The notes: generated by a model not told the origin, from the letters alone. A stretch of 64,000 nucleotides of DNA from Acidobacteriaceae bacterium (GCA_025355505.1 JANXZM010000069.1:1-64000); one strand, 5' to 3'; positions 27,737 through 37,902 are shown, counted from the stretch's first letter. A program made the numbers and translations.

Positions 27737-27753
27737 CTTACAACAATTGTAAG
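27737..27753 (+). repeat. Short perfect dyad after the amidohydrolase gene
   Basis: CTTACAA and TTGTAAG are separated by CAA, giving a 7-bp stem 6 bases after the stop codon. No run of T follows, so it is a poor intrinsic terminator. It could be an operator half-site pair or a weak hairpin. The rest of 27732-27970 holds no recognisable gene. Confidence 0.4.
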
Positions 27754-27974
27754 AGGGAGGCCGGCTGTCAGTGAAACGATCTTTGGGAAGGGTGAATCGG
27801 GTAGAGTGGTTGGTTGACTCGATACGCTGCACTGCGGTTGCTCGCCACCGCAGGGGTCCCCATCCGATTGGCGTTCCTAAGGAAATGATCCGAGCGCGAT
27901 GCTGTTCTCCTCTTTGCGGCAGATTCATACGGCAATCAATTTTGGATGTTTAATGGCCGCTATAGAGATTCCGC

Positions 27975-28004
27975 TTGACACCTTAAACAGATATATTGTA
28001 TATA
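27975..28004 (+). promoter_or_regulatory. Promoter and operator of the GntR gene (autoregulation)
   Basis: TTGACA (27975-27980) is followed after 18 bases by TATATA (27999-28004). The box GATATATTGTATAT (27990-28003) overlaps the -10. The arrangement is almost base for base that of the promoter at 6444. Its position just upstream of the GntR gene suggests autorepression. Confidence 0.7.
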
Positions 28005-28029
28005 CCGAGTCTCGGCAGCAAGAGGGGCA

Positions 28030-28818
28030 ATGAAATCTGAGTCGAGTATTCAGGCAAAGTCGCTTACCGATCAGGTTTACGCCCTCCTGGAGAGGAATAT
28101 CTCCGAAGGACGGATGAAGCCGGGCGAGCGTATTCGGGAGAAAGATCTCTCGCAACGGCTAGGCATAAGCCGGACGCCCATTCGAGAGGCATTGCTGAAG
28201 CTTGAAGTGGCTGGAGTCGTCGTTTGCAACAGCCGACGTAGCTACAATGTCCGAATTCTCACGGCGGTCGACGTCAGTGAGATTTTTGAGATGCTTGGAA
28301 TCCTGGAGGGCGCGGCGGTGTCTTCCTTTGCGCAGGAGATTACGGAGGAGGAACTGGCCCTGCTCGAGCAATACAACCAAAAAATGGCGGAGACTGCTAA
28401 GGCTGGGGACTTTCACGCCTTTGGAGGTTGGAACGAGAAGTTCCACGACGTCTTGCTCTCCAAGTCCAGGAATCGGAGCTTGCGGGAGGTCTGCGACTCC
28501 ATCCGTCGACGGATCTATGTTTTCCCCGTGCGCCCGGGTTCAGTAATCTCCTTAATTGGTCAATCGGTTCGTGAGCATGTGGAGATCATACGCCTGGTAA
28601 GAGCCAAAGACTGGGCAGCATTGGGTGCGTACTTCCGTGACGTGCACTGGAATTACCACTCCCATTTGCCCTATGTCGAGGAGGTGTACGCCGGGACTCC
28701 TGGTGGCTCCTCTGAAGACGCGGAACCGCTTCCTCTCCGACGACGGAGTACACGCGATTCGTCCATCACGACCACCAAGGGAAAGCGGAAGAAGCAATTA
28801 GCGGTAGTGAAATCATGA
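28030..28818 (+). CDS. GntR-family transcriptional regulator, FadR/FCD subfamily
   Basis: 262 residues; ATG 28030 follows AGAGGGG. Residues 10-75 form the winged helix (SLTDQVYALLERN, then EKDLSQRLGISRTPIREALLKLE). Residues 90-215 are an all-helical FCD effector domain with GWNEKFHDVLL and SVREHVEIIRL, which supply the expected metal-binding His residues. A basic tail (KGKRKK) ends the protein. FCD regulators usually sense sugar acids or short carboxylates and release DNA on binding. It is probably the local regulator of the three GATATATTGTATA promoters. The TonB receptor gene follows directly, so both may share a transcript. Confidence 0.9.
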   Translation: MKSESSIQAKSLTDQVYALLERNISEGRMKPGERIREKDLSQRLGISRTPIREALLKLEVAGVVVCNSRRSYNVRILTAVDVSEIFEMLGILEGAAVSSFAQEITEEELALLEQYNQKMAETAKAGDFHAFGGWNEKFHDVLLSKSRNRSLREVCDSIRRRIYVFPVRPGSVISLIGQSVREHVEIIRLVRAKDWAALGAYFRDVHWNYHSHLPYVEEVYAGTPGGSSEDAEPLPLRRRSTRDSSITTTKGKRKKQLAVVKS

Positions 28819-28925
28819 GAGGAACGACGCGATTGACGCTTGTAAAACGCGCATTCTTTATTGGGCAAGACAAAGTGACTGAACTCTATTTCGGCAGCGA
28901 ACTCGGATTGGACCAGGAGAATCGT

Positions 28926-31900
28926 ATGAAGCTTCGGCGGGTTAGGTTGATCGCATTGGTCTTGACACTAGCAGTGGGCATTCTGGGTTGGTTTCCGTCG
29001 CGGGCGCTGGCGCAGACCGGTACAGCGAGCGTTACTGGAACGGTGCGAGACGCTGGCCAGGCGCTGCTTCCCGGGGTCACAGTGACAGCCACCAATTCAG
29101 AAACCAACGTTTCTACTAAGACGAAGACGAATCAAGTGGGTATCTATTACCTGGGCGCCCTTCCGCGAGGTCCCTATACGCTGGTTATCGAGAGGGAGGG
29201 ATTCAGGGGGTGGGAGACGAAGCTGGAACTCCAAGTCGGACAGAATGCCGTGATTGATTCCGTCCTGGCCGTAGGCAACGTGAAGGAAGTCGTGGAGGTC
29301 AAAGATACGGCTCCGGTTGTTACGACGCAAAGTTCGGAGATCGCCAACGTAAAGGACTATGAGCGCATCCGCCAGTTGCCGCTGAATGGGCGGGACGTTG
29401 GTAGCCTTTTTAGCTTGACTCCCGGAGTCGAGGGCGGTGCCGGCGGCGCGCGGGTTAACGGCATGAAAGTGGGGTCGCTGGAGATCACCGTGGACGGGAT
29501 CTCGGTCGTCGATCGCTTTGGTGGCGGTATTGCTCGGGTGCAGCCCGGCCTCGATACTGTGCAGGAATTCCGCATCGAGACCGCCGGCTCCGATGCTCGC
29601 TACTCGCGACCCTCGAACGTTACGATCTCAACTCGCAGCGGAACTAACCAGATTCATGGGAGCATTTTTGAAACTCATCGAAACAACTCCGGCGGCCTGC
29701 TCTCGCGTCGGCGTGAGGATCAGCGCGATCCCAAAACCGGGCAGTTTATTCCTAAGAAGCTCATTCGGAATGAATACGGCGTGTCGGCAGGGGGGCCCGT
29801 CTACATTCCACATCTTTACGATGGGCGTAACAAGACCTTCTGGTTTGCGGCCTTCGAGGGGTTGAGAAACGTCCAGCAAACTCTCAACGTCAATGATGAG
29901 AATGGTCAGGCGGCGCCAACCGAGGCCATGTGGAACGGGGACCTAAGCAATGCGGTGAACGGATCAAGTGGCTCACTGAACCCGGTCATCATCTATGACC
30001 CGCTTACCACAGACGCTAATGGTGTCCGCCAGCCATTCCCGGGAAACATTATTCCAGCTGACAGAATTAGCACGCTTGCCCATGTGTTGAGCGCTCTGTC
30101 AGCGCGTCCAAACAATGACGGGAATCCGTACACAAACCAGAACCTGATCAAATTTTATCCCGACACATCCAAGAGCGCGAAACTCACGCTGAAAGGAGAC
30201 CTGCACTTTACCGAGAAGGACGATCTAGCAGTTCGATATAGCCGGGGCACGCAAAATCACATCACTGCCGGCGGCGTCTTCGGCAATCCCGCGACTCCGT
30301 CATCGGGTGTCGGAACTTCGAGAAGCGACACCAAAATTACCGATGTTTCTGTGAATTACAGCCGGCTGATTTCGAATTCTGTCCTGAATGAGCTCCTGGT
30401 CGGTGTGCACCGATCATTCTACGATCAAGGCACAACCGCCGACTTTACGGACTGGGCCAACAAGCTGACCCTTCCAAACCCGTTCTCCGCTAACGGATGG
30501 CCAACTTTTTGTGCGTACAACTTGGGGTTTTACTATGGCTTTTGCTGGGACGCCGACAACCGCAACAATCAGGCCCTGACGTCCGAAGTCCTCGATGACA
30601 ATGCGACCTGGAACAAAGGCAAACACACCGTCAAGTTTGGTGGAAGGATTCGTCTGGAACAGAACAATGTCCGCGAACTCCAACAGGCTCAAGGCTCGCA
30701 TACCTTCGACCAAGGCTGGACCGGGCAAATTGATCCCAGCAACCCTTCGTCTCTCCTCCCGGATACTGGAGACGGCTTCGCGTCCATGCTCTTAGGCCTT
30801 CCCGTGACTTTGCGCAACCAGTACAACCGGGGTTACTTCTACTTCCGGCAGAAGGAAATGGGTTTCTACTTTACCGACACTTGGAAAGTTACGCCCCGCC
30901 TGACGCTTAATCTGGGGCTGCGCTGGGACAAGTGGACGCCATACCAGGAGAAAGAGAACCGGCTTGTGACTGCCGACACAAACTCCATCTTCGACAAGTT
31001 CGAAGTGATTACTCCGGGAAGCCATGACATCCACGGTCTCCCAGGTATTCCTCCGTCCGTGCTCTCGTCCTGGGAGGGTCGGGGACTGACCTTCAATACC
31101 GCGGACGCGGTCGGCTATCCCTCCAGCCTGTTCGCGGCTGATAACAACAACTTTGGTCCCCGTCTGGGCGTTGCGTTCAAGATCAACGACAAGACTGTCT
31201 TGCGCGGCAGCTACGGGGAGTATTTCTGGACCATGCCCCTTTCCCAGATTCTGTCGGCCTCGAGGACCAATCCTCCTCTGAATCTGCGCTACAGAAACGG
31301 TTTGAATGAGAGGACCTGCCCTTCACCTCTATGTACCGGGTTTAATTACACACTGGTAAACGCGCCTGCGGCCGGAGATTTTCTGCCCGCCGCTACCGTG
31401 GATATCTCAGCGGGTGCCGTGCTCTCCCCCGGAGCGCAACAGATAAGTCTCTGGGACGGCCGGAACTGGAAGGAGGCTCACGCAAGGGAATGGCACGTGA
31501 CTTTAGAGCGTGAGGTGCTGCCGCAGACCGTTCTCCGCGTCAGCTATATCGGAAACCACGGGAGCGATCTGGAGCAGCATCTCGCCATCAATAGCCGGGA
31601 GCCGGTGTTCAATTACGTTACTCGCACAGGGGTGGCACCGCCGGGTAACCTTGACTTGCTCCGCCGTAACAAGGACTGGAACCCCTTTGCTGTCTTGAAT
31701 CGCACTGGGTTTTCGAATACCCACTCCGGGCAGGTTGAGATCGAGCACAGGTTTGCCAAGGGTGTGGCTTTCCAGTGGTTTTACACCTACACCCGTTCCC
31801 TAACCACCACCGACGCAGGAGGCTTTGACAGCGGTAACGCCGGTATCAACAACACCAGCCAGGGAGGAGCGGCGCCTGAAAACATTCAACTCCTTGGCGA

Positions 31901-32633
31901 GCCGAACCTCAGCTTCGACCGGCGCCTTCGCATGGTCTATTACCACTCCACGGAAGTTCCGCCCCATCGAATTCGCTACAACGCCGTCGTCGATCTACCC
32001 TTTGGCCGGGGCAAGAAATTCGGAAATGGCGCTTCGGGAGCACTCAACCAATTGATCGGTGGTTGGCAGGTTACCACCATTGGAGATTGGCGGAGCGGCT
32101 TCTGGCGGAGCGTTAGCGCTAACCGATTCCAGGCTGGCAATCCCCGGCTCAACGCCGACCAGCGGCTGGAAATGGACATCTTCGGCAGTCACCAACGGCT
32201 TTGGTTCAAGGGCGACTTTGATCCCACCCAGGCGACCAATGTGACGGGAGGAAACTTGTTGGCATTGGTCCCGGCTGATCGCAGTCAAAGAACGGTCCGT
32301 CCGTTTGGACCGGACTGCACCGGAAGTTTTGATAACAACCGACTGGCCGTGACTCTGGCAGATAATTCTTGTTTTAACGCTGGCACTTCGGACTTTTTCA
32401 ATGCCGGTCCGAGAGCCGGTTTCCTCGGTCCAGGTGCATGGAATACGGACATCTCGGTCGTGAAGAACTTCAAGATCAGGGAGCAGACGAATATTAGATT
32501 CTCGGCGGATTTCTTCAACGCCTTTAACCACCCGAACGATATCGATCCCGATTCCAGAACCGGGCTGCAGAATTTAGGCTTCCAGGCTAATGACCCTCGG
32601 ATCATTCAATTATCGCTCCGGGTAGACTGGTAG
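28926..32633 (+). CDS. Oar-like TonB-dependent receptor with carboxypeptidase-regulatory-like domain
   Basis: 1235 residues from ATG 28926 (AGGAGA upstream); a longer frame from 28815 adds a leader with no signal character. After a signal peptide (ending ALAQ) comes a carboxypeptidase-regulatory-like beta-sandwich (ASVTGTVRDAGQALLPGVTV). Then follows the plug with RIRQLPLNGRDV, the hallmark of acidobacterial Oar-type receptors. The long beta-barrel ends in LSLRVDW with a terminal aromatic residue, as needed for outer-membrane insertion. It likely imports oligosaccharides released outside the cell. It lies directly after the GntR gene and ahead of a strong terminator, so it is probably under GntR control. 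Confidence 0.9.
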   Translation: MKLRRVRLIALVLTLAVGILGWFPSRALAQTGTASVTGTVRDAGQALLPGVTVTATNSETNVSTKTKTNQVGIYYLGALPRGPYTLVIEREGFRGWETKLELQVGQNAVIDSVLAVGNVKEVVEVKDTAPVVTTQSSEIANVKDYERIRQLPLNGRDVGSLFSLTPGVEGGAGGARVNGMKVGSLEITVDGISVVDRFGGGIARVQPGLDTVQEFRIETAGSDARYSRPSNVTISTRSGTNQIHGSIFETHRNNSGGLLSRRREDQRDPKTGQFIPKKLIRNEYGVSAGGPVYIPHLYDGRNKTFWFAAFEGLRNVQQTLNVNDENGQAAPTEAMWNGDLSNAVNGSSGSLNPVIIYDPLTTDANGVRQPFPGNIIPADRISTLAHVLSALSARPNNDGNPYTNQNLIKFYPDTSKSAKLTLKGDLHFTEKDDLAVRYSRGTQNHITAGGVFGNPATPSSGVGTSRSDTKITDVSVNYSRLISNSVLNELLVGVHRSFYDQGTTADFTDWANKLTLPNPFSANGWPTFCAYNLGFYYGFCWDADNRNNQALTSEVLDDNATWNKGKHTVKFGGRIRLEQNNVRELQQAQGSHTFDQGWTGQIDPSNPSSLLPDTGDGFASMLLGLPVTLRNQYNRGYFYFRQKEMGFYFTDTWKVTPRLTLNLGLRWDKWTPYQEKENRLVTADTNSIFDKFEVITPGSHDIHGLPGIPPSVLSSWEGRGLTFNTADAVGYPSSLFAADNNNFGPRLGVAFKINDKTVLRGSYGEYFWTMPLSQILSASRTNPPLNLRYRNGLNERTCPSPLCTGFNYTLVNAPAAGDFLPAATVDISAGAVLSPGAQQISLWDGRNWKEAHAREWHVTLEREVLPQTVLRVSYIGNHGSDLEQHLAINSREPVFNYVTRTGVAPPGNLDLLRRNKDWNPFAVLNRTGFSNTHSGQVEIEHRFAKGVAFQWFYTYTRSLTTTDAGGFDSGNAGINNTSQGGAAPENIQLLGEPNLSFDRRLRMVYYHSTEVPPHRIRYNAVVDLPFGRGKKFGNGASGALNQLIGGWQVTTIGDWRSGFWRSVSANRFQAGNPRLNADQRLEMDIFGSHQRLWFKGDFDPTQATNVTGGNLLALVPADRSQRTVRPFGPDCTGSFDNNRLAVTLADNSCFNAGTSDFFNAGPRAGFLGPGAWNTDISVVKNFKIREQTNIRFSADFFNAFNHPNDIDPDSRTGLQNLGFQANDPRIIQLSLRVDW

Positions 32634-32655
32634 CAGATCAGTAGATCTCATTCGG

Positions 32656-32696
32656 AGCCCCCGGTTAGCCGCGAGCTTGCGGGGGCTTCGTTTTTT
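32656..32696 (+). terminator. Intrinsic terminator after the TonB receptor gene
   Basis: AGCCCCCG (32656-32663) pairs with CGGGGGCT (32680-32687). The loop is 16 bases and contains a small inner GC pairing. TTCG and then six T follow at 32691-32696. It lies 20 bases past the receptor stop and ends the GntR-receptor transcript. Confidence 0.85.
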
Positions 32697-32894
32697 CTGG
32701 TTTATCGAGCTGTAGGTTTGTGAGGAAGATAGGCCTGAAAATCCACAGGAGAAACGGAAGAGGCTGTTCGTCTGCGGGGAAACTGCCGATCACACTCTGC
32801 CTTTAACCCATAACTTCGCCCGCTTGGGGCGATGCACCGACGTACAGAACTCTGACGGTTTTTGAGGGATAGACTCTAGTGAGGATCGGTCCAG

Positions 32895-34202
32895 ATGAAG
32901 GATAGGGATGAAGTCACGCGGCGCAACTTTCTAAAGACAGCCGCCTCCTTTGCGGCTGTCGCAGCTCTGCCTCAGGTCGCCGGGACGTCAGATTCAGCCC
33001 AGGCCGCGTCCAATGACGCGGTGCGATACGGCTTTATCGGTACCGGGACGCAAGGTTGCACCCTTCTGAGGTTTCTGGCGACCATACCGGAAGGGCGATG
33101 CCTTGCCACCTGCGATATTTATCCTCCTAACGTTCAGAAGGGAGTCGAGGCCATCGGCGCGAAGCCGGACACGTACGACGACTATCGGCGACTGCTGGAC
33201 CGGAAGGACGTTGACGCCGTACTGATCGCCACTCCCCTCTATCTCCACGCGCGGATGACGATGGACGCTCTCGACGCCGGCAAACACGTCTTCATCGAAA
33301 AAAGCATGTTCTTTAAGGAAGCAGAAGCCGAACAGATCCGCCAAGCCGTGGCCGTACATCCGAAACAGGTTCTCCAGGTGGGCTTGCACCGCCGCTCGGG
33401 TGTGCTCTTCCAGATCGCCATCGAGATGGTACGCAAAGGAGCTCTGGGTAAGATTCTACTGGTGCAATCACGTGTCACCACCAATAGCACCTGGCGAAGG
33501 CCGGTGGCGGACGCGAAGTTCGAACGCCTGATTAATTGGCGAATGTACCGCGAATACTCGGGCGGACTGATGGCGGAGATGGGCTCCCACTTTATCGACA
33601 TTGCGAATTGGGTGTATGAGGCCGAGCCAGTCTCGGTTATCGGCACGGGCGGAATCGACTACTGGAAAGACGGGCGGGAAACCCAGGACAACGTTCAGGC
33701 GATTTTCGACTACCCCGATGGTCGGAGACATACCTTCAACTCGATGCTCTTCAACGGGCACCACGCGAATGGCGTAGTGATCATGGGTGACCAAGGAACG
33801 TTGGAGCTCAAGGATGATCGCGGAATCTACTTCCGTGAACCGGTCGCCAAGATTTCAACGGGCGCCGCCAAAGAAAACTGGTGGGCTGGTGCGACCGTTT
33901 CCAAAGCAGCTATGCAGAAAGGTATTCCAATATTTCCCGAAAGAGAAGCCAAGGACAGCGGTTTTGTGGATCGAGAACTTGGCTATGCCAGGCGTTGGCT
34001 TGCCTCGATGGGTATTTATCAACCCGAAGAACCCTATGATCCTTACTGGGGCGAACTTGTGAACTTCTTCGCCAGCATTCGCGAAGGTAAACCCGTGATC
34101 GCTCCTCTTGAGGTCGGCACTGCGGATGCGATGGCGGTCATCAATGCCAACCGTGCAATCGACACCGGTCAAAAAGTATCCTGGCCGAAGAAGGTGGCGT
34201 AG
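32895..34202 (+). CDS. Tat-exported Gfo/Idh/MocA family oxidoreductase
   Basis: 435 residues. A Tat signal (TRRNFLKTAASFAAVAALPQ) is followed by the Rossmann motif GFIGTGTQGCTLL. The EKP motif appears as EKSMFF, keeping the Lys. The C-terminal domain has YREYSGGLMAEMGSHFIDIANWVY, the substrate-side His/Asp segment. It is another subfamily than the exported members encoded at 11566 and 47110. The 260 bases before it hold the terminator of the receptor operon and no gene. It is followed closely by apbE and a GH20-like gene. Its substrate is unknown; exported members of this type are often linked to keto-glycoside or GH109-type chemistry. Confidence 0.85.
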   Translation: MKDRDEVTRRNFLKTAASFAAVAALPQVAGTSDSAQAASNDAVRYGFIGTGTQGCTLLRFLATIPEGRCLATCDIYPPNVQKGVEAIGAKPDTYDDYRRLLDRKDVDAVLIATPLYLHARMTMDALDAGKHVFIEKSMFFKEAEAEQIRQAVAVHPKQVLQVGLHRRSGVLFQIAIEMVRKGALGKILLVQSRVTTNSTWRRPVADAKFERLINWRMYREYSGGLMAEMGSHFIDIANWVYEAEPVSVIGTGGIDYWKDGRETQDNVQAIFDYPDGRRHTFNSMLFNGHHANGVVIMGDQGTLELKDDRGIYFREPVAKISTGAAKENWWAGATVSKAAMQKGIPIFPEREAKDSGFVDRELGYARRWLASMGIYQPEEPYDPYWGELVNFFASIREGKPVIAPLEVGTADAMAVINANRAIDTGQKVSWPKKVA

Positions 34203-34219
34203 TCGCTCGCGGACGCAAG

Positions 34220-35317
34220 GTGATTCTGGCAGTTCCGCTGCAGTCGAGCTTCGGGAAACCAATGCGAGTTGCCCTGACACGATACGAAGCTTTCCACCAG
34301 GCTATGGGGACTGAGTTCACCTTGGTTACCTACGGTGAAGATGCTCAGTACCTCACGGCTGTGGGCAGAGAGATTTTCGAAGAGATCGACCGCCTCGAAG
34401 CGCAGATGAGTAAATACAATCCCAAGAGCGAACTCTCAGTGATCAATCGATCTGCGGCTCGGCGGAGTGTCTGCGTAGAGCCCAAGCTTTTCGAGTTGCT
34501 CGCGCATGCCGTCCATTACAGCCAGTCCACAGAGGGAGCCTTTGACGCGACCGCGGGGCCGCTGATGAAGGCGTGGGGATTCTTTCGCGGGAAGGGTCGC
34601 GTTCCAAGGAATTCCGAAATTGCCAAGGTGTTGCGGCGAGTCGGCTATCGACACTTACACCTAAACCGAGTTGATCGTACCATCCGCTTCGATGTGCACG
34701 GCCTCGAACTGGATTTGGGCGCAATCGGAAAAGGCTATGCTGTCGACCGGGCTGTGGACATCCTTCGCTACTATGGCATTACCCGGGCTTTGGTCTCGAG
34801 CGGCACAAGCAGTCTCTACGCTCTCGGTGCGCCACCGGGTGCGCGAGGATGGTCGATTCGTCTGCGCAACCCCTACTCCATGCAAAGGGCGGCGGACGTG
34901 ATCTGCCTTAGGAATTGTTCCCTCTCGACTTCCGGGAACTACGAGAAATTCTTTAAGGTCGGAGCGAAGACGTATGCGCACATCTTGGACCCCACCAGCG
35001 GCAAACCGGTGGAGAACATGCTGGCCGCTATCGTCCTTGCTCCGCATGCCTGTGATGCCGACGCCCTTTCGACTGCGTTTTATGTGCAAGGCGTCGCGCG
35101 CAGTCGAGAGTACCTCGCCACTTCCCGAAATCTGATTGCCCTCTTTTACCTGCCTCAAGGCAGCGGGCGAAAGTTCCGGCGGGTGATCCTGCGCTCGGGG
35201 TCTACGAATTCTACGGGCGCAGTTCTTGCCCGGATTGCGAAACGAAAAGCGAACGCCGCCGGAGTGCGTACTCGCAGATCCGGCGGGGGGACCTTTTCCA
35301 GAGCCATTTCCCGGTAG
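34220..35317 (+). CDS. apbE: FAD:protein FMN transferase (ApbE)
   Basis: 365 residues from GTG 34220; ATG 34262 is an alternative start nearer the usual family N-terminus, and neither has a strong Shine-Dalgarno. Typical ApbE features are present: GTEFTLVTYG, ELDLGAIGKGYAVDRA, VSSGTSSLYALG (nucleotide-binding loop), and DADALSTAFYV, with the Mg-binding Asp. ApbE attaches FMN to Thr in exported redox proteins. No protein in the window shows the flavinylation motif, so its client is elsewhere or not recognised. No clear signal peptide is visible. The gene fits the many exported oxidoreductases around it. Confidence 0.9.
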   Translation: MILAVPLQSSFGKPMRVALTRYEAFHQAMGTEFTLVTYGEDAQYLTAVGREIFEEIDRLEAQMSKYNPKSELSVINRSAARRSVCVEPKLFELLAHAVHYSQSTEGAFDATAGPLMKAWGFFRGKGRVPRNSEIAKVLRRVGYRHLHLNRVDRTIRFDVHGLELDLGAIGKGYAVDRAVDILRYYGITRALVSSGTSSLYALGAPPGARGWSIRLRNPYSMQRAADVICLRNCSLSTSGNYEKFFKVGAKTYAHILDPTSGKPVENMLAAIVLAPHACDADALSTAFYVQGVARSREYLATSRNLIALFYLPQGSGRKFRRVILRSGSTNSTGAVLARIAKRKANAAGVRTRRSGGGTFSRAISR

Positions 35318-35508
35318 CTGGGTCAGACCGCCAAGGGAGAGCCATGCCAGGCCTGGTGATTCGAGGACAGCCGTCAACTCACTTCAACGACGCCGTAGAA
35401 CACAAGTAACACGTCGAAAAGTCAAACTTCAACATGGCACGATCTGCCCCGCCTCTTGTCTTGACTTACTGGGAAAGGGGGGCAAGAACATGTATAGGAG
35501 TATCGCTC

Positions 35509-37902
35509 ATGATGGTGTCTAGAAATCAATACCGACCTCGTCCGGTGGGGCGGAACAGGACTTCTGTGCGCAAGGAATACTCGCTAGGGAAATATCTTGG
35601 CTATTGTCTCGCCCTCGTCGCATGCCCGATGTTGTTCACAGCAGCACTCCGCGGCGAGACCCTGTCCCCACTTGCCGCCGCAGGCTATGCCGTTGTTCCA
35701 CCCCCGCAAAAAGTCAAATTGACGGGTGCCCGCTTCGCATTGGATAGCCACTGGGCGGTAAAGCTGGAAGGTAGAGTGAGGGAGAATGACGTCGCCGTAG
35801 AAAGCCTGAGGGACGAGGTGGCATCCAGGTTCCATTTGATCCTCGCTGCTACCCATTCCAGCGGAGCGGAGTCTGGAGTGATTCGGATGGATCTAAGGCC
35901 AAACTCGGTTTCCATTGGGGATGCCAATGATTCCGACAAATCCTCCCTCGCGGAGCAGGCTTACCGCCTGACTCTCGGCCCAAAAAGTGTGACCATCACA
36001 GCCAACGCCGCGCCCGGACTCTTCTATGGGGTGCAGACTCTGGTTCAATTGATCCGGCTGAGAGAGGGGCGTCTCTGGCTTCCCAACGGAGAGATAGTGG
36101 ACTGGCCCGATCTTAACCTGCGGGCTATCTATTGGGACGACGCCCACCATCTGGAGCGCATCGACGTGCTGAAGCAGGCTGTGTGGCAGGCGGCGTTTTT
36201 TAAGATCAACGGTTTCGCCATCAAACTGGAAGGGCACTTCCAGCACAAGAGCGCTCCGGCCATGGTCGAACCTTATGCTCTGACGCCCTCGGAGCTGCAA
36301 GACCTCACCGACTTTGCGTTGCGTTATCATGTGCAGCTGATCCCCTACTTGGATGGGCCCGCGCACGTCTCCTTCATCCTGAAGCACCCCGAATACGCGC
36401 CACTACGCGCCTTTGCCAACAGTAACTATGAATTCTGCGTGACGAATCCCGAAACCTACAAGCTGTTGTTCGGCATGTTTGACGATCTTCTCGAAGCCAC
36501 CAAAGGATCCAAGTACTTCGTCCTGTCAACCGACGAACCGTATTACGTGGGCATGGCCAGTGGCTCCCAGTGTGATGAAGCGCCGCGCGCTCGCGCGCTC
36601 GGGTCCGTGGGAAAGCTGCTGGCGGAATTTATCACCAAGGCTGCCAACCACCTGCACGACCGCGGGCGCACCGTGCTGTTCTGGGGCGAATACCCGCTGA
36701 TATCCGAAGATATCCCGTCGCTGCCAAGTCATCTCGTGAGCGGTGAGGTCTATAGTCCCGAATTTAATTCTGCCTTCAAGAAGCGCGGAATCCGTCAGCT
36801 CGTCTACACCTCGACCCAGGGCACCGAGATGCTTTTCCCCAATTACTACGCCTTGCCTTCGCCCCGTCGTCTGCATCCGAGGTCGCCGGACAGTGGGCGT
36901 GTTCAGGAGATGCTCAACCTTATCTCGTTCACGCCGGCACGCCAACAGGCTGACTTGATGGGAGCAATCGTGGCCGGGTGGGGCGACGCCGGCTTGCATC
37001 CGGAAACCTTCTGGCTTGGATACGCGACGGGGACCGCCGCCGCGTGGCACCCTGCATCGGCGAGTCCGGCAGAGCTCATGAACTCCTTCTACGATTTGTT
37101 CTACGGGCCCGGCGCGCACAACATGGGTCGCCTCTATCAGCTCATGAGCGAGCAGGCGCAGATCTGGGATGACACTTGGGAAAGCACGCGTTCGAATGCC
37201 CGAACCCCTATCTGGGGCAACTCGGACAGGATCTTCAATCCGCCGCACCCCGCAGATGACCAGACCCTTCCGCCGTTGTCCGTTCCATTCGCCGGGACCC
37301 TGACGATTGCGCATGACTGGAGGCAGGAGAATTCGAGGCGTCTTGAGATCGCCGCGACTGCCCTCTCCGAAAGCGATGAATTGCTCGACCTGCTGCACGC
37401 CAACCTCGGACGAGTCAACGACAACCAGTACAACCTCGCAGTGTTCCTCTCCATCGCCCAGCTGTACCGGCAAAACCTTGAAATGATCCTCGATCTGGGT
37501 CGGATTAGCGACCTACTGAAGACGGCTCAGGCTGCTGCCGATACAGGAGACGGCGGCGAAGCGCTGGCTGCTCTGGATGAGGCGCTGAACACCGCGGCAG
37601 GAATCCAGCACCGGCGCAATCGCGTTCTCCGGGATGCTACGAGCACCTGGTACCAGACGTGGTTTCCGCGAGTGGCGGAGGCTAACGGGCGGCGATATCT
37701 CAACCAGGTGGACGACGTGAAGGACCACCAACCGGTCCGCACCGTCGACATGAGCTACCTGGTGTACCGTCAGCGCCTTTATCCGCTCGGAGACTGGGCA
37801 GCAGAGACGCTCGCGGCAAGGAACGAATACGCGCGCGCACACCAATTGCCTGAACGTACTGAGGAACTCAACTGGAAGGACACAACTGTGGCGGCAAAAT
37901 AA
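35509..37902 (+). CDS. GH20-like beta-N-acetylhexosaminidase-type protein
   Basis: 797 residues from ATG 35509, with ATAGGAG upstream; the frame is open from 35434. A signal-like stretch YCLALVACPMLFTAALRG follows a long basic N-region. Residues about 70-190 match the GH20 N-terminal alpha/beta domain (NAAPGLFYGVQTLVQLI), followed by the barrel start LNLRAIYWDDAHHLERI. The usual H-x-GGDE catalytic motif reads FVLSTDEPYYVG, keeping the Asp-Glu pair. The C-terminal 350 residues are helical. A beta-hexosaminidase is likely, but the altered motif and the long C-terminus may mean a different substrate. Confidence 0.7.
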   Translation: MMVSRNQYRPRPVGRNRTSVRKEYSLGKYLGYCLALVACPMLFTAALRGETLSPLAAAGYAVVPPPQKVKLTGARFALDSHWAVKLEGRVRENDVAVESLRDEVASRFHLILAATHSSGAESGVIRMDLRPNSVSIGDANDSDKSSLAEQAYRLTLGPKSVTITANAAPGLFYGVQTLVQLIRLREGRLWLPNGEIVDWPDLNLRAIYWDDAHHLERIDVLKQAVWQAAFFKINGFAIKLEGHFQHKSAPAMVEPYALTPSELQDLTDFALRYHVQLIPYLDGPAHVSFILKHPEYAPLRAFANSNYEFCVTNPETYKLLFGMFDDLLEATKGSKYFVLSTDEPYYVGMASGSQCDEAPRARALGSVGKLLAEFITKAANHLHDRGRTVLFWGEYPLISEDIPSLPSHLVSGEVYSPEFNSAFKKRGIRQLVYTSTQGTEMLFPNYYALPSPRRLHPRSPDSGRVQEMLNLISFTPARQQADLMGAIVAGWGDAGLHPETFWLGYATGTAAAWHPASASPAELMNSFYDLFYGPGAHNMGRLYQLMSEQAQIWDDTWESTRSNARTPIWGNSDRIFNPPHPADDQTLPPLSVPFAGTLTIAHDWRQENSRRLEIAATALSESDELLDLLHANLGRVNDNQYNLAVFLSIAQLYRQNLEMILDLGRISDLLKTAQAAADTGDGGEALAALDEALNTAAGIQHRRNRVLRDATSTWYQTWFPRVAEANGRRYLNQVDDVKDHQPVRTVDMSYLVYRQRLYPLGDWAAETLAARNEYARAHQLPERTEELNWKDTTVAAK

